A stretch of DNA of 64,000 nt, taken from positions 34,290 to 98,289 of the forward strand of contig JAJYVU010000008.1 in NCBI GenBank assembly GCA_021791875.1, given 5' to 3'. Source of the DNA: Acidobacteriota bacterium. GTDB lineage: Bacteria; Acidobacteriota; Terriglobia; Terriglobales; Acidobacteriaceae. Below the pieces are notes generated by a model. That model saw only the letters and a list, made by a program, of their open reading frames with translations, had not been told where the DNA came from and did no database searches. A program made the translations under genes and the position numbers. This document shows, one piece after another, positions 1-7,779 of this stretch. Position 1 is the stretch's first letter, and every line of letters begins with the position of its first letter.

Positions 1-689
1 TCGTCTACCTGGAATGGCAGGGCAACTACAACACCCAGTTGATGGTGCCGTTTTTCAAGAACCTCCGGCCGAGTTTCACGATTCCGGCGCTGGCGCACAT
101 TCCGCACTTCGGGCTGCTGGAATTCATCCCATTTGTGCTTTTCGTGATCCTGGTGATTGTCGGCTCCAGCAACGCGGTGAACCTGACTGACGGGCTGGAC
201 GGCCTGGCGATCGGCTGCACCATCATCGCGGCAGGCGCGCTCACCGTGCTCACTTACGTAAGCGGCCACGCTGTGTTTGCCGATTATCTGGAGCTGCAAC
301 GCATGCCGCTGGTGGGCGAACTCACCATCTTTTGCGGCTCCATGGTGGGCGCGGCCATCGGATTCCTCTGGTATAACGCCCATCCCGCGCAGATTTTCAT
401 GGGTGACGTGGGCTCGTTGGCGCTCGGCGGCGCGATAGGCACCATGGCCGTGGTGATCAAGCAGGAACTGCTGCTGCCGTTTATCGGCGGCATCTTCGTG
501 GTGGAGGCGCTGTCGGTGATTCTGCAGGTAGGCAGCTACAAGCTGCGCAAGAAGCGAATTTTCCGCATGGCGCCGCTTCACCACCACTTTGAACTGATGG
601 GCTGGTCTGAATCGAAGGTGATTGTCCGGTTCTGGATCGGCGCCCTGGTATTTGCACTTTTTGCACTGACGACACTCAAACTTCGCTAA
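1..689 (+). CDS. mraY: Phospho-N-acetylmuramoyl-pentapeptide-transferase, 5'-truncated
   Basis: MraY is an inner-membrane enzyme that moves phospho-MurNAc-pentapeptide from UDP onto undecaprenyl phosphate, giving lipid I, the first membrane step of peptidoglycan synthesis. The open frame runs in from the left edge in frame 3, so the N-terminus is missing. About 229 C-terminal residues remain out of a usual length near 360. Visible marks are the Asp-rich [12 protein letters not shown] motif, the [10 protein letters not shown] loop and the histidine motif APLHHHFEL near the end, set among several hydrophobic segments. It is followed after 62 bp by murD, the usual dcw order. Identity is secure; only the start is unknown. 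Confidence 0.96.
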   Translation, partial: VYLEWQGNYNTQLMVPFFKNLRPSFTIPALAHIPHFGLLEFIPFVLFVILVIVGSSNAVNLTDGLDGLAIGCTIIAAGALTVLTYVSGHAVFADYLELQRMPLVGELTIFCGSMVGAAIGFLWYNAHPAQIFMGDVGSLALGGAIGTMAVVIKQELLLPFIGGIFVVEALSVILQVGSYKLRKKRIFRMAPLHHHFELMGWSESKVIVRFWIGALVFALFALTTLKLR

Positions 690-751
690 CGTTGTTGCCG
701 CGTGGGAAAATACTCCTGTTCGCGCTCGCATCAAAGGCCTCAGGAAGAAGC

Positions 752-2137
752 ATGGAGTTAAAAGGAAAGAAAGTTCTCGTCGTGGGTCTCGGCAAATCGG
801 GACTTGCGGCCGCACTGTTTCTCCGCCGGCAGGGGGCGCAGGTCACGGTTTCCGATATCCGCAGCGCGCAAAAGCTGGGCAAAGACATTCCGGCGCTCAT
901 TGAGCAGGGAATCGCCGTCGAGGCCGGCGGCCACGGCCTGCTGACCTTCCGTCGCCAGGATCTGATCGTCGTCAGCCCGGGGGTACCGCTCAGCACGCCG
1001 GAGCTGGTGCAGGTGCAGAAGTTTGGCCTGCCGATCATCGGCGAGGTCGAGCTGGCAGCACGATTCCTCAAGGGCAGGACCATCGCGATCACGGGCTCCA
1101 ACGGCAAGACCACCACCACTAGCCTGTGCGGCGCCATTCTCGAAAAGGCTGGGTATCCCGTGCACGTGGGCGGCAACATTGGCCTGCCGGTCATCGGACT
1201 CGTAGAAGATTCCCGCGAGGACGGCTGGTCGGTGCTTGAAATCTCCAGCTTCCAGCTGGAAACCACTGAGAAATTCCGCCCGGATATCGCCGTGATTCTC
1301 AACATCACGCCCGATCACCTGGACCGCCATGGCAGCTTCGCGAACTACGTTGCCGCCAAGGAGCGCATCTTTGGCGCGCAGAGACCCGACGACAAGCTGG
1401 TTCTGAACGCCGACGACGATGTGACGTCGCGCGCCGCTGCCCGCGCGCCTTCGCAGGTATTCTGGTTCAGCCGCAAGCGCGTCATCCGCCAGGGAGCTTT
1501 CGTGCATGAGGGTGCGATTCTGTTCCGCGCGTCAGAGCAGGCCAAGCCGGAGCCGATTCTCAAACTGGATGAAATTCCCTTGAAGGGTGTGCACAACGTT
1601 GAGAATGTTCTCGCCGCCGTGTGCGCCTCGCGCCTTGCCGGAGTGGCGCCGGAAGCGATTCGCGCGGCCGTCGCTTCCTTCCGCGCCGTCGAGCATCGCC
1701 TGGAATTCGTGGCGGAAATCGACGGCGTCAGTTACTACAACGACTCCAAGGCCACCAACGTGGACGCCACCATCAAGGCGATCGAAGCCTTTTCTTCAGG
1801 CGTTCATTTGATTCTGGGCGGCAAGGACAAGGACTCTGACTACCGGCAGCTTCGCCCGCTGCTGGCCGGGCGCGTGAAAGCCGTCTACACTATCGGCTCG
1901 GCCGCGGAGAAGATCTCCAACCACCTCGACGGCGCAGTGCCTCTGGTTGCCGCCGGCACGCTGGACCGCGCTGTTTCATTGGCCGCGGAAGCCGCCGAGG
2001 AGGGCGACGTGGTGCTGCTTGCGCCGGCGTGTGCCAGTTTTGACCAGTTCGAGAATTACGAACACCGAGGGCAGACCTTCAAGAGCCTGGTTCTCGCCCG
2101 GCGAGGAGTCGCCGCATGGCAAAACGCGTCGGCGTAG
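752..2137 (+). CDS. murD: UDP-N-acetylmuramoylalanine--D-glutamate ligase
   Basis: MurD is the cytoplasmic ATP-dependent ligase that adds D-glutamate to UDP-MurNAc-L-alanine. The product has an N-terminal Rossmann domain beginning KVLVVGLGKSG, an ATP loop ITGSNGKTTTT near residue 115, and central and C-terminal Mur ligase domains ending with a LAPACASFDQF motif. At 461 residues it has the normal family length. The ATG at 752 was chosen because a purine-rich aggaag site sits just upstream and the protein then starts as family members do; a TTG at 692 would add 20 residues unlike the family. Its last 22 bp overlap ftsW, which suggests coupled translation. Confidence 0.96.
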   Translation: MELKGKKVLVVGLGKSGLAAALFLRRQGAQVTVSDIRSAQKLGKDIPALIEQGIAVEAGGHGLLTFRRQDLIVVSPGVPLSTPELVQVQKFGLPIIGEVELAARFLKGRTIAITGSNGKTTTTSLCGAILEKAGYPVHVGGNIGLPVIGLVEDSREDGWSVLEISSFQLETTEKFRPDIAVILNITPDHLDRHGSFANYVAAKERIFGAQRPDDKLVLNADDDVTSRAAARAPSQVFWFSRKRVIRQGAFVHEGAILFRASEQAKPEPILKLDEIPLKGVHNVENVLAAVCASRLAGVAPEAIRAAVASFRAVEHRLEFVAEIDGVSYYNDSKATNVDATIKAIEAFSSGVHLILGGKDKDSDYRQLRPLLAGRVKAVYTIGSAAEKISNHLDGAVPLVAAGTLDRAVSLAAEAAEEGDVVLLAPACASFDQFENYEHRGQTFKSLVLARRGVAAWQNASA

Positions 2138-3207
2138 ACAAATTCCTCTTCTGCGCTACGCTCGTCCTGGTTGTCATCGGCTTGCTGATGGTCTTCAGCG
2201 CCTCGGCCGTGCTGTCGAAAGTCCGCTACGGTTCGCCGTACACGTTCCTCATTCGCCAGTCGATTTTTGCCTGCCTGGGCCTCGCCGCCATGACGGTGCT
2301 CATGCAGATTGACTACCGCAAGCTGAACCGCACCAACGTTATCTTCCCGCTGGTAGGCGTTACGGTGATTACGCTGCTCTCCGCCTTCCTGATGCGAGAC
2401 TCGCACAACACGCACCGCTGGATTCGCTTCGGCGTCTTTTCCTTCCAGCCGTCGGCGCTGGCCACGCCCGTTGCCGTGCTTTTTATTGCGTGGTTTCTGC
2501 AGAATCGCATGCACGCCATGGATGATCTGCGAAACACGATTCTGCCCGCCGCGCTGCCGAGCCTCATCTTTACCGGCCTCATCTTGAAGGAGCCGGATCT
2601 CGGTACGGCCATGGTGGTTGCCGCGGTCACGGCGCTGCTGCTCTATGTTGCCGGAATGCGGCTGCGCTGGATCGTCGCGGCGTTTGTGGCCTCCGCGCCG
2701 ATCCTCTACTGGATGCTTTTCCGCGTCGCGTGGCGGCGCGAGCGACTGCTGGCTTTTCTAAACCCTGAAGCCGATCCGCTTGGCAAGGGCTTTCACATCA
2801 TCCAGTCACTCATCGCGGTCGGCACCGGCGGCCTGTACGGGCTCGGCTACATGGAAGGCCGCCAGAAGCTTTTCTTTCTGCCCGAGCCGCAGACCGACTA
2901 CATCTTCGCGAATATTTCGGAGGAGCTTGGCTTCATCGGCGCCATCGTGATTGTCGGCCTCTTCGTGTACATCGGCTACCGGGGATTCCGTGCCGCGATT
3001 CTTTCGCGCGATCCCTTTGCCCGCTTCGTCGCCTTCGGGCTTACGTCCGCGATTCTGATTCAGGCCTTCTTCAACATCAGCGTGGTGATCGACCTGCTGC
3101 CCACCAAGGGAATCACGCTTCCATTCATCTCCTACGGCGGCACGTCGCTCATCATCATGCTCTGCTGCATGGGGATTCTGCTGAGCATTACGCGGGAAGT
3201 GGAATGA
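2116..3207 (+). CDS. ftsW: Putative lipid II flippase/polymerase FtsW (SEDS family)
   Basis: FtsW is the SEDS-family septal peptidoglycan polymerase that works at the divisome with a class B penicillin-binding protein. The 363-residue product is hydrophobic, with about ten membrane segments, starting with a first helix that contains LVVIGLLMVFSAS. Family marks are the NTHRWI segment, the large loop containing KGFHIIQSLIAVGTGGLYG, the EELGFIGA motif and the C-terminal PFISYGGTS motif. The start lies inside murD with a 22-bp overlap. A methyltransferase gene begins 7 bp after the stop. FtsW is preferred over RodA because of the dcw context. Confidence 0.95.
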   Translation: MAKRVGVDKFLFCATLVLVVIGLLMVFSASAVLSKVRYGSPYTFLIRQSIFACLGLAAMTVLMQIDYRKLNRTNVIFPLVGVTVITLLSAFLMRDSHNTHRWIRFGVFSFQPSALATPVAVLFIAWFLQNRMHAMDDLRNTILPAALPSLIFTGLILKEPDLGTAMVVAAVTALLLYVAGMRLRWIVAAFVASAPILYWMLFRVAWRRERLLAFLNPEADPLGKGFHIIQSLIAVGTGGLYGLGYMEGRQKLFFLPEPQTDYIFANISEELGFIGAIVIVGLFVYIGYRGFRAAILSRDPFARFVAFGLTSAILIQAFFNISVVIDLLPTKGITLPFISYGGTSLIIMLCCMGILLSITREVE

Positions 3208-3214
3208 TCGAGAG

Positions 3215-3994
3215 ATGAGCGGAAGCGAGCACAAGGAAGAGATTCTCGATCAGTTCACGCGGCAGGCCGCGCAATTTGCGCAGTCGGCCACGGCCCGCGA
3301 TGAAGAGCTGCTGCGCACGATTCTCCGCATGGCCGAGCCGCAGCCGCGGGACGCGATGCTGGACGTCGCCTGCGGTCCGGGCATGCTGGTGTGCGCGTTT
3401 GCTCCGCAGGTGCGGCATGCCACCGGGATTGATCTGACGCCCGCCATGCTCGACCAGGCGCGCGCCGCGCAAGATGCGCAGGGCCTTGCGAATATTTCCT
3501 GGGATTGCGGCGATGTGACGGCTCTGCCGTATCAGGACGGCAGTTTCAACATCGTGACCTGCCGCTACGCATTTCATCACTTTCCTGATCCGTTGGCCGT
3601 GCTCACGGAGATGCGGCGCGTCTGCGCTCCCGGCGGGCGCGTGGTTGTGGTCGACAGCGCACCTGAGGCGGGAAAGGCTGCTGCCTTCAATGCGATGGAG
3701 AAGCTGCGCGACCCGTCGCACACGCGCGCCCTGCCGCGCGAGGAACTAGCCGCGCTCTATGCGGAAGTGGGCTTGCCCGCGCCGCGCGTCGAGCACTTCC
3801 GGCTGGAGCTGGATCTCGAATCCTTCCTGGCGCGTTCGTATCCCCGCGAGGGCGATGAAGTGCGCCTCAGGGCTGTTTTTGAATCGGCGCTGGTTGAAGA
3901 CATGCTTGATTTGCAGCCGCGCCAGGTGGACGGCAAAATTTTCTTCGCGGTCCCGACCGCGATTCTTTCGGCACGGATCCCCCATGCAGCATGA
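3215..3994 (+). CDS. Class I SAM-dependent methyltransferase
   Basis: The 259-residue protein has the UbiE/COQ5-type class I methyltransferase fold. The SAM-binding glycine motif is DVACGPGM near residue 50, followed by GIDLTPAML with the acidic residue that contacts the ribose, the GDVTALPYQDGSFN region (motif II), and a CRYAFHHFPDP segment. The substrate cannot be read from sequence. Its position is the interesting part: it starts 7 bp after ftsW and its stop overlaps the murG start by 11 bp, so it is very likely co-transcribed and translationally coupled with cell-wall genes. No standard dcw role is assigned to such an enzyme. A C-terminal region of about 100 residues does not match the core fold and may set specificity. 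Confidence 0.85.
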   Translation: MSGSEHKEEILDQFTRQAAQFAQSATARDEELLRTILRMAEPQPRDAMLDVACGPGMLVCAFAPQVRHATGIDLTPAMLDQARAAQDAQGLANISWDCGDVTALPYQDGSFNIVTCRYAFHHFPDPLAVLTEMRRVCAPGGRVVVVDSAPEAGKAAAFNAMEKLRDPSHTRALPREELAALYAEVGLPAPRVEHFRLELDLESFLARSYPREGDEVRLRAVFESALVEDMLDLQPRQVDGKIFFAVPTAILSARIPHAA

Positions 3995-5087
3995 TTCCAA
4001 GTCCGCATTGCGGGTGGTCATTGCGGGAGGCGGCACCGGCGGCCACATTATTCCCGCCATCGCTATCGCGCGCCAGCTTCAGGCAGGCGGACCGGCAGAG
4101 CTTCTGTTTCTCGGCACGCCGCGCGGGCTTGAGTCTCGGCTGGTTCCGCAGGCGGGTTTTCCGCTCACATTGATCAAGGTGGGCCAGCTCAACAACGTTT
4201 CGCTGCTCACGCGTGCACGCACGCTCGTGGACCTGCCGCTGAGCATCGGGCGCTGTGTTGCGTTGCTGCGCCGCTTTCAACCGAATGTTGTGATCGGCGT
4301 CGGCGGGTATGCCTCCGGTCCGGCCATGCTGGCCGCACAGCTGCTGCGGATTCCCACGCTTGCTTTTGAGCCTAACGCCGTGCCGGGACTCGCCAACCGC
4401 CTGGTTGGCAAACGCGTAGCCGCCGCGGCCGTCAACTTTGCGCCCGCCGCGGCTTACTTCCGCAACGCGCAGGTGACTGGCATCCCCGTGCGCGACGAGT
4501 TCTTTCATCTGGCGGAGCGCCCGGCGTCTGACACGGCGCAACACCCGCACCTGCTCGTTTTCGGCGGCAGCCAGGGTGCGCGCGTGCTCAACAACACGCT
4601 GCCGCAGATCATCTCGGGGCTTCTCGCCACCGTGCCGGGACTGACTGTCCTGCACCAGGCCGGCGCGCGCCACGCCGAGGCTACGCAGGCTGCTTACGCG
4701 GCTACCGGCGCAGATCCTGCCCGCTGGCAGGTGCATGCGTTTCTCGATGACATGCCCGCCCGGTTCGCGGCTGCCGATCTCATCCTGGCGCGCAGCGGAG
4801 CCAGCACTGTCGCTGAACTGGCCGCTGCCGGCAAGCCCGCAGTGCTCGTTCCGTTTCCGCAGGCAGCAGACGATCACCAGCGCAAAAATGCCGAGGTAAT
4901 GGCCGAAGCCGGCGCTGCCGTGATGATTCTCGAAGCCGAACTCACCCCGGACCGCCTTTGCCGCGAACTGGCGCAGTTGCTCGCCTCACCGGAGGAGTTA
5001 TCCGCTATGTCCGCGCGCGCCCGCACGCTGGCGCATGTGGATGCGGCCGAAGTCATCGCACGGATGGTCCGCCGCATCGCGCGCTAG
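3984..5087 (+). CDS. murG: UDP-N-acetylglucosamine--N-acetylmuramyl-(pentapeptide) pyrophosphoryl-undecaprenol N-acetylglucosamine transferase
   Basis: MurG is a peripheral inner-membrane GT28 glycosyltransferase that adds GlcNAc to lipid I to form lipid II. The 367-residue product begins with the N-terminal signature VVIAGGGTGGHIIPAI, contains GVGGYASGPAML, and in the C-terminal domain shows VFGGSQGARVLN and the donor-binding ARSGASTVAEL motif. The ATG at 3984 is chosen because the GGTGGH motif then lies close to the N-terminus as in the family; the frame stays open upstream to 3759, but that part lies over the methyltransferase gene. It overlaps the preceding gene by 11 bp and is followed by a bidirectional hairpin terminator. 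Confidence 0.95.
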   Translation: MQHDSKSALRVVIAGGGTGGHIIPAIAIARQLQAGGPAELLFLGTPRGLESRLVPQAGFPLTLIKVGQLNNVSLLTRARTLVDLPLSIGRCVALLRRFQPNVVIGVGGYASGPAMLAAQLLRIPTLAFEPNAVPGLANRLVGKRVAAAAVNFAPAAAYFRNAQVTGIPVRDEFFHLAERPASDTAQHPHLLVFGGSQGARVLNNTLPQIISGLLATVPGLTVLHQAGARHAEATQAAYAATGADPARWQVHAFLDDMPARFAAADLILARSGASTVAELAAAGKPAVLVPFPQAADDHQRKNAEVMAEAGAAVMILEAELTPDRLCRELAQLLASPEELSAMSARARTLAHVDAAEVIARMVRRIAR

Positions 5088-5109
5088 GAACGCCCGCTTT
5101 TCTTCCGGC

Positions 5110-5150
5110 AAAAAACAGCCCCTGCATTCGCAGGGGCTGCTTTGCTGTTT
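5110..5150. terminator. Bidirectional rho-independent terminator
   Basis: A perfect 9-bp stem (5116-5124 cagcccctg paired with 5131-5139 caggggctg) has a 6-nt loop. On the minus strand it is followed by six T residues (5115-5110), and on the plus strand by the weaker ctttgctgttt. It lies 20 bp beyond the stop of the minus-strand Gly-rich gene and 28 bp beyond murG, so it probably serves both convergent units. Confidence 0.85.
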
Positions 5151-5158
5151 GCAGGAGA

Positions 5159-6004
5159 CTACCGTCCGTGGCCGCCGCCGTGGAAACCGCCACCGTGGAA
5201 GCCACCGCCGCCATGGAAGCCGCCGCCATGGAAACCACCACCGTGGAAGCCACCGCCGCCATGGAAGCCGCCGCCACCGTGGAAGCCACCGCCATGGAAA
5301 CCGCCCATGGGCCGCATTCCGCCGCTACGGATGCCACCAAAGCGAGGTCCGCCGCCAAAGTTGCGAGCGGGGCCTACGCCACCGAAGTTCGAAACCGTAT
5401 GGAAGCCGTGATTGTAGCCAAAGGCGCGCTGCGGGCCTCCATGGAATCCGCCGTAGCCCTGTCGGAAGTTGTTTCCAGCCACCATGTGGCCACCACGGAA
5501 CCCACCGCCTCCGCGGTAGTTCCCTGGGCGACCGCCAAAATATGTGCCGCCACGGCCGCCACCGTAATACCGCGCGCGGTCACCCCAGCCGCCACGCCAA
5601 CCGTCGCCGTAGCCGCCGCGCCAACCGTCGCCGTAGCCGCCCCAGCCGTCACCGTCCCAGAAGCCCTGACCGTACCAGCCGTAGTAGCCCATGTCATCGA
5701 ATCCCCATCCCCAGGGGCGTCCATACCAGCCGCGGAACCACGGTCCAGCACCGATGAACACGCCGTTATCAAACCAGTCGGCTCCATAGTAGCCATAGGG
5801 CGCGCATGAGTAGGGGTAGTAGGAGTAGTAGCCATACTCGCAGACCGGCGGCCCATAGACCGCTACTGGCGCCGGGTATCCATAAACGGGCCCAATGCCG
5901 ATTGCGACTGAGAGCTGCGCCTGTGCCGGTTGCACCATGGCCAGCGGAGCAGACAGAAGCGCGATTACAAACGTTGTTCGCAGTAGAGAGCGCCATCTGC
6001 GCAT
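5159..6004 (-). CDS. Exported glycine/tyrosine-rich low-complexity protein with FHGGG repeats
   Basis: No enzymatic family is recognised. The 281-residue product starts with a signal peptide (MRRWRSLLRTTFVIALL, probable cleavage after AQA near residue 30), so it is probably exported to the envelope or outside. The mature part is Tyr/Pro-rich first, with many PYGYYG-like pieces, then Trp/Gly/Asp-rich, then ends in eight FHGGG units. The ATG at 6004 is preferred because a strong GGGAGG ribosome site lies 5 bp upstream; the open frame continues to 6172 but lacks such a site. It interrupts the dcw cluster in the opposite orientation and has its own terminator. A structural surface or matrix role is only a guess. 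Confidence 0.75.
   Translation of the reverse strand: MRRWRSLLRTTFVIALLSAPLAMVQPAQAQLSVAIGIGPVYGYPAPVAVYGPPVCEYGYYSYYPYSCAPYGYYGADWFDNGVFIGAGPWFRGWYGRPWGWGFDDMGYYGWYGQGFWDGDGWGGYGDGWRGGYGDGWRGGWGDRARYYGGGRGGTYFGGRPGNYRGGGGFRGGHMVAGNNFRQGYGGFHGGPQRAFGYNHGFHTVSNFGGVGPARNFGGGPRFGGIRSGGMRPMGGFHGGGFHGGGGFHGGGGFHGGGFHGGGFHGGGGFHGGGFHGGGHGR
5171..5299 (-). repeat. In-frame tandem repeat encoding eight FHGGG units
   Basis: The DNA is built from 15- and 18-bp units of the form tggaa(a/g)cc(g/a)cc read on the plus strand. On the minus strand they encode FHGGG or FHGGGG eight times in succession. Since every unit is a multiple of three, gain or loss of units would change protein length without shifting frame. 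Confidence 0.85.
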
Positions 6005-6297
6005 CGTGATCCTCCCGCCAGAGTCTTGGTCAGTGTCTGGCCTGCTTCTGGCTACCTTCAGGTAAGCAATTTGCTTGCCTGCTCTGCATTTATAAACGGG
6101 GCAAACCCATAAAAGTTGCGAAAAACTCGCTCGCTGGCCGGGCTGCTCCAGATTTTCAATCAGTTGCCGCACGTTTTTGCTCCGAGTGGCACTGTTTTGT
6201 TCATCTTTCCTTCATCTTGCGTCGCTTCCAGTTACGACAACGTACCCGCGAGTTGCCGGGTGCGCTGGTCTGCGTTTGCCAGCAGCCTGATCTTTCC

Positions 6298-6744
6298 TTA
6301 GTGACGGCCGCCGCGGCCATTGCGGTAACTGTTCCGGCCATTCTGGCGGTTGTCGTTTCTGCGATTGTTGCGGCCATAGTTGCGGTTCTCATTCCGGCCA
6401 TAATTGCCGCGGCCGAAATTGGCATTGCCATCGTTACGGCTATAGCTGCCGTAGTTGGCGTACCGGCTGTTAAAGCGGGCGTTGCGATCTCCGTAGCGAT
6501 CCTGGCGCTGGTAGCGGAAATCCGTGCGATACACCCATTGGCCCGGCATCCACTGCGTCCCGCTGTAGTAGCCGTTCACCCACATGTAGCCAGGGCCGGG
6601 GCTCGGCGACATGTAGTTGGCAACCACTGCGGCAACCGGGGTTCCAAATTGAACCATGATTCTTGTCTGCGCCTGGGCGGCCATGGCGGCTCCGCTTAAA
6701 AGCCCCGTCAGAACGAATGCGCTCAGTAGTCGATAGAGTTTCAT
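6298..6744 (-). CDS. Exported WXXGXW-repeat-like Asn/Arg-rich protein (paralogue 1)
   Basis: The 148-residue product has a clear signal peptide (MKLYRLLSAFVLTGLLSG, cleavage near AQA-QTRI). It then has a segment PGPGYMWVNGYYSGTQWMPG that resembles the YXWGXW/WXXGXW repeat family (PF12779), and a long Asn/Arg/Gly/Tyr-rich low-complexity tail. The start at 6744 is supported by a perfect AAGGAGGTCTC ribosome site. The signal peptide, the repeat and the 5' leader are closely similar to those of the gene at 7057-7452, so the two are tandem duplicates whose tails have diverged. Function is unknown; the basic tail suggests binding to polyanions or the cell surface. Confidence 0.75.
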   Translation of the reverse strand: MKLYRLLSAFVLTGLLSGAAMAAQAQTRIMVQFGTPVAAVVANYMSPSPGPGYMWVNGYYSGTQWMPGQWVYRTDFRYQRQDRYGDRNARFNSRYANYGSYSRNDGNANFGRGNYGRNENRNYGRNNRRNDNRQNGRNSYRNGRGGRH

Positions 6745-7056
6745 GATGAGACCTCCTTCGGGTTTCCCCATTTTGTCTCTGCATGTTTGAGTAGCTGGAG
6801 AGAAATAGGCCGCAATTAATTTGAAAATACCTTTGTAATTAAGATTATCTTCAGGTAAGTATCGGAAAAGCCAGAAAATACGGCAATTCAGGAGGATTCT
6901 GTGTGACCTTAAGTTTCACTTAATGATAAGTCAAAAGCTATATGCGAGTAAGTGGCTGCTTGTTGAGGGGCCGAGTTGTGCTTGGGCCGGCCGCAACAAA
7001 AAACGCACCCGGATTGCTCCGGGTGCGCTCCTGCGGTATCGCCGATGCCGCTGGAA
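6745..7056. other. Intergenic stretch between the two paralogues (312 bp)
   Basis: From the left it holds the leader of the 6744 gene, which includes a 45-bp stretch shared with its paralogue, and an AT-rich part around 6800-6960 that probably contains the promoter. The sequence cttcaggtaag within it recurs upstream of the 6004 gene. At the right end is the terminator of the 7057 gene. No gene is seen. Confidence 0.6.
6998..7027 (-). terminator. Rho-independent terminator of the 7057-7452 gene
   Basis: A perfect 9-bp stem (7004-7012 cgcacccgg with 7019-7027 ccgggtgcg) has a 6-nt loop and is followed on the minus strand by six T residues (7003-6998). It lies 29 bp beyond the stop codon of the second paralogue. 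Confidence 0.88.
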
Positions 7057-7452
7057 TTAGTGGTCATGTCCACGGCCACGTCCCCATCCGCGGTGCCAGC
7101 CGTTGTCATGATGGTCTTCGCCTCCCCAGCCACGGCCGCGCCAGCCATCTTCGCCGCGCCATCCGCGGTCGCCGCCGTAATAGCCGTTTCCGTAGTAACC
7201 GTAGCCGCCGCCGTAATAGCCCTCGTCATCGCCGCGGCGAGCCCAATAGCCCTGCACCCAGTAAGGGCCGTTGTAATAGCCTGAGATCCAGACATAACCC
7301 GGGCCCGGGCAGGGCGGAGCGTAGTATTGCGCTGCCATCGCAGGGCCACTTCCGAAGCCAAAGAAGATTCGCGTCTGGGCCTGGGCAACCATAGTAGCTC
7401 CGCTCAAGAGACCAACAAGAACGAACGTGGAAAGCACTCGATTGAGTTTCAT
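7057..7452 (-). CDS. Exported WXXGXW-repeat-like Gly/Trp/Tyr-rich protein (paralogue 2)
   Basis: The 131-residue product begins with a signal peptide (MKLNRVLSTFVLVGLLSG, cleavage near AQA-QTRI) that is almost the same as in the gene at 6298-6744. The segment PGPGYVWISGYYNGPYWVQG matches the YXWGXW/WXXGXW pattern, and the tail is rich in Gly, Tyr, Trp, Asp and His. The ribosome site AAGGAGGTCTC lies just before the ATG. A strong terminator follows, so the gene is its own transcription unit inside the interrupted dcw cluster. Function is unknown. Confidence 0.75.
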   Translation of the reverse strand: MKLNRVLSTFVLVGLLSGATMVAQAQTRIFFGFGSGPAMAAQYYAPPCPGPGYVWISGYYNGPYWVQGYWARRGDDEGYYGGGYGYYGNGYYGGDRGWRGEDGWRGRGWGGEDHHDNGWHRGWGRGRGHDH

Positions 7453-7779
7453 CAGGAGACCTCCTTTGGGTTTGCCCCATCTTGTCTCTGCCTGTTAGAA
7501 CACGCTGCGGGGAAGAAGTTGCATGTACTTTTTGTCATTTTTCGGATCTTAAGTCTTTATTCATGAAGGGGTTGTCATAGTGCGCGATGACCTGCAAATC
7601 TGCGCGATGATTTACATGTTTTGCGTATTTATTGCTCATTCGGCGAGTAACTTTTCCCTCCTATTGAGTAAGTGCATTACAGAGAAAAACCGGTGATGCG
7701 CACCCGCTCCTGTGCTGATTCCGCGCACAGTGGCCGTTCTTCCCGTGCCGATTGATAAAGTAATGAAGGAGATTTGCTT
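7453..7779. other. Divergent intergenic region before murC (327 bp)
   Basis: It carries the leader of the minus-strand paralogue at the left, a short direct repeat of tgcgcgatga at about 7582 and 7601, and the murC ribosome site aaggaga at 7766-7772. Promoters for both directions should lie here, but no clear -35/-10 pair was found. No gene is seen. Confidence 0.5.

Noticed and set aside
6217..6699. Plus-strand frame encoding a very hydrophobic Ala/Val/Ile protein
   Set aside because: The hydrophobic look comes from reading the Asn/Arg-rich paralogue backwards. The minus-strand gene has a signal peptide and a perfect ribosome site, the plus-strand frame has neither.
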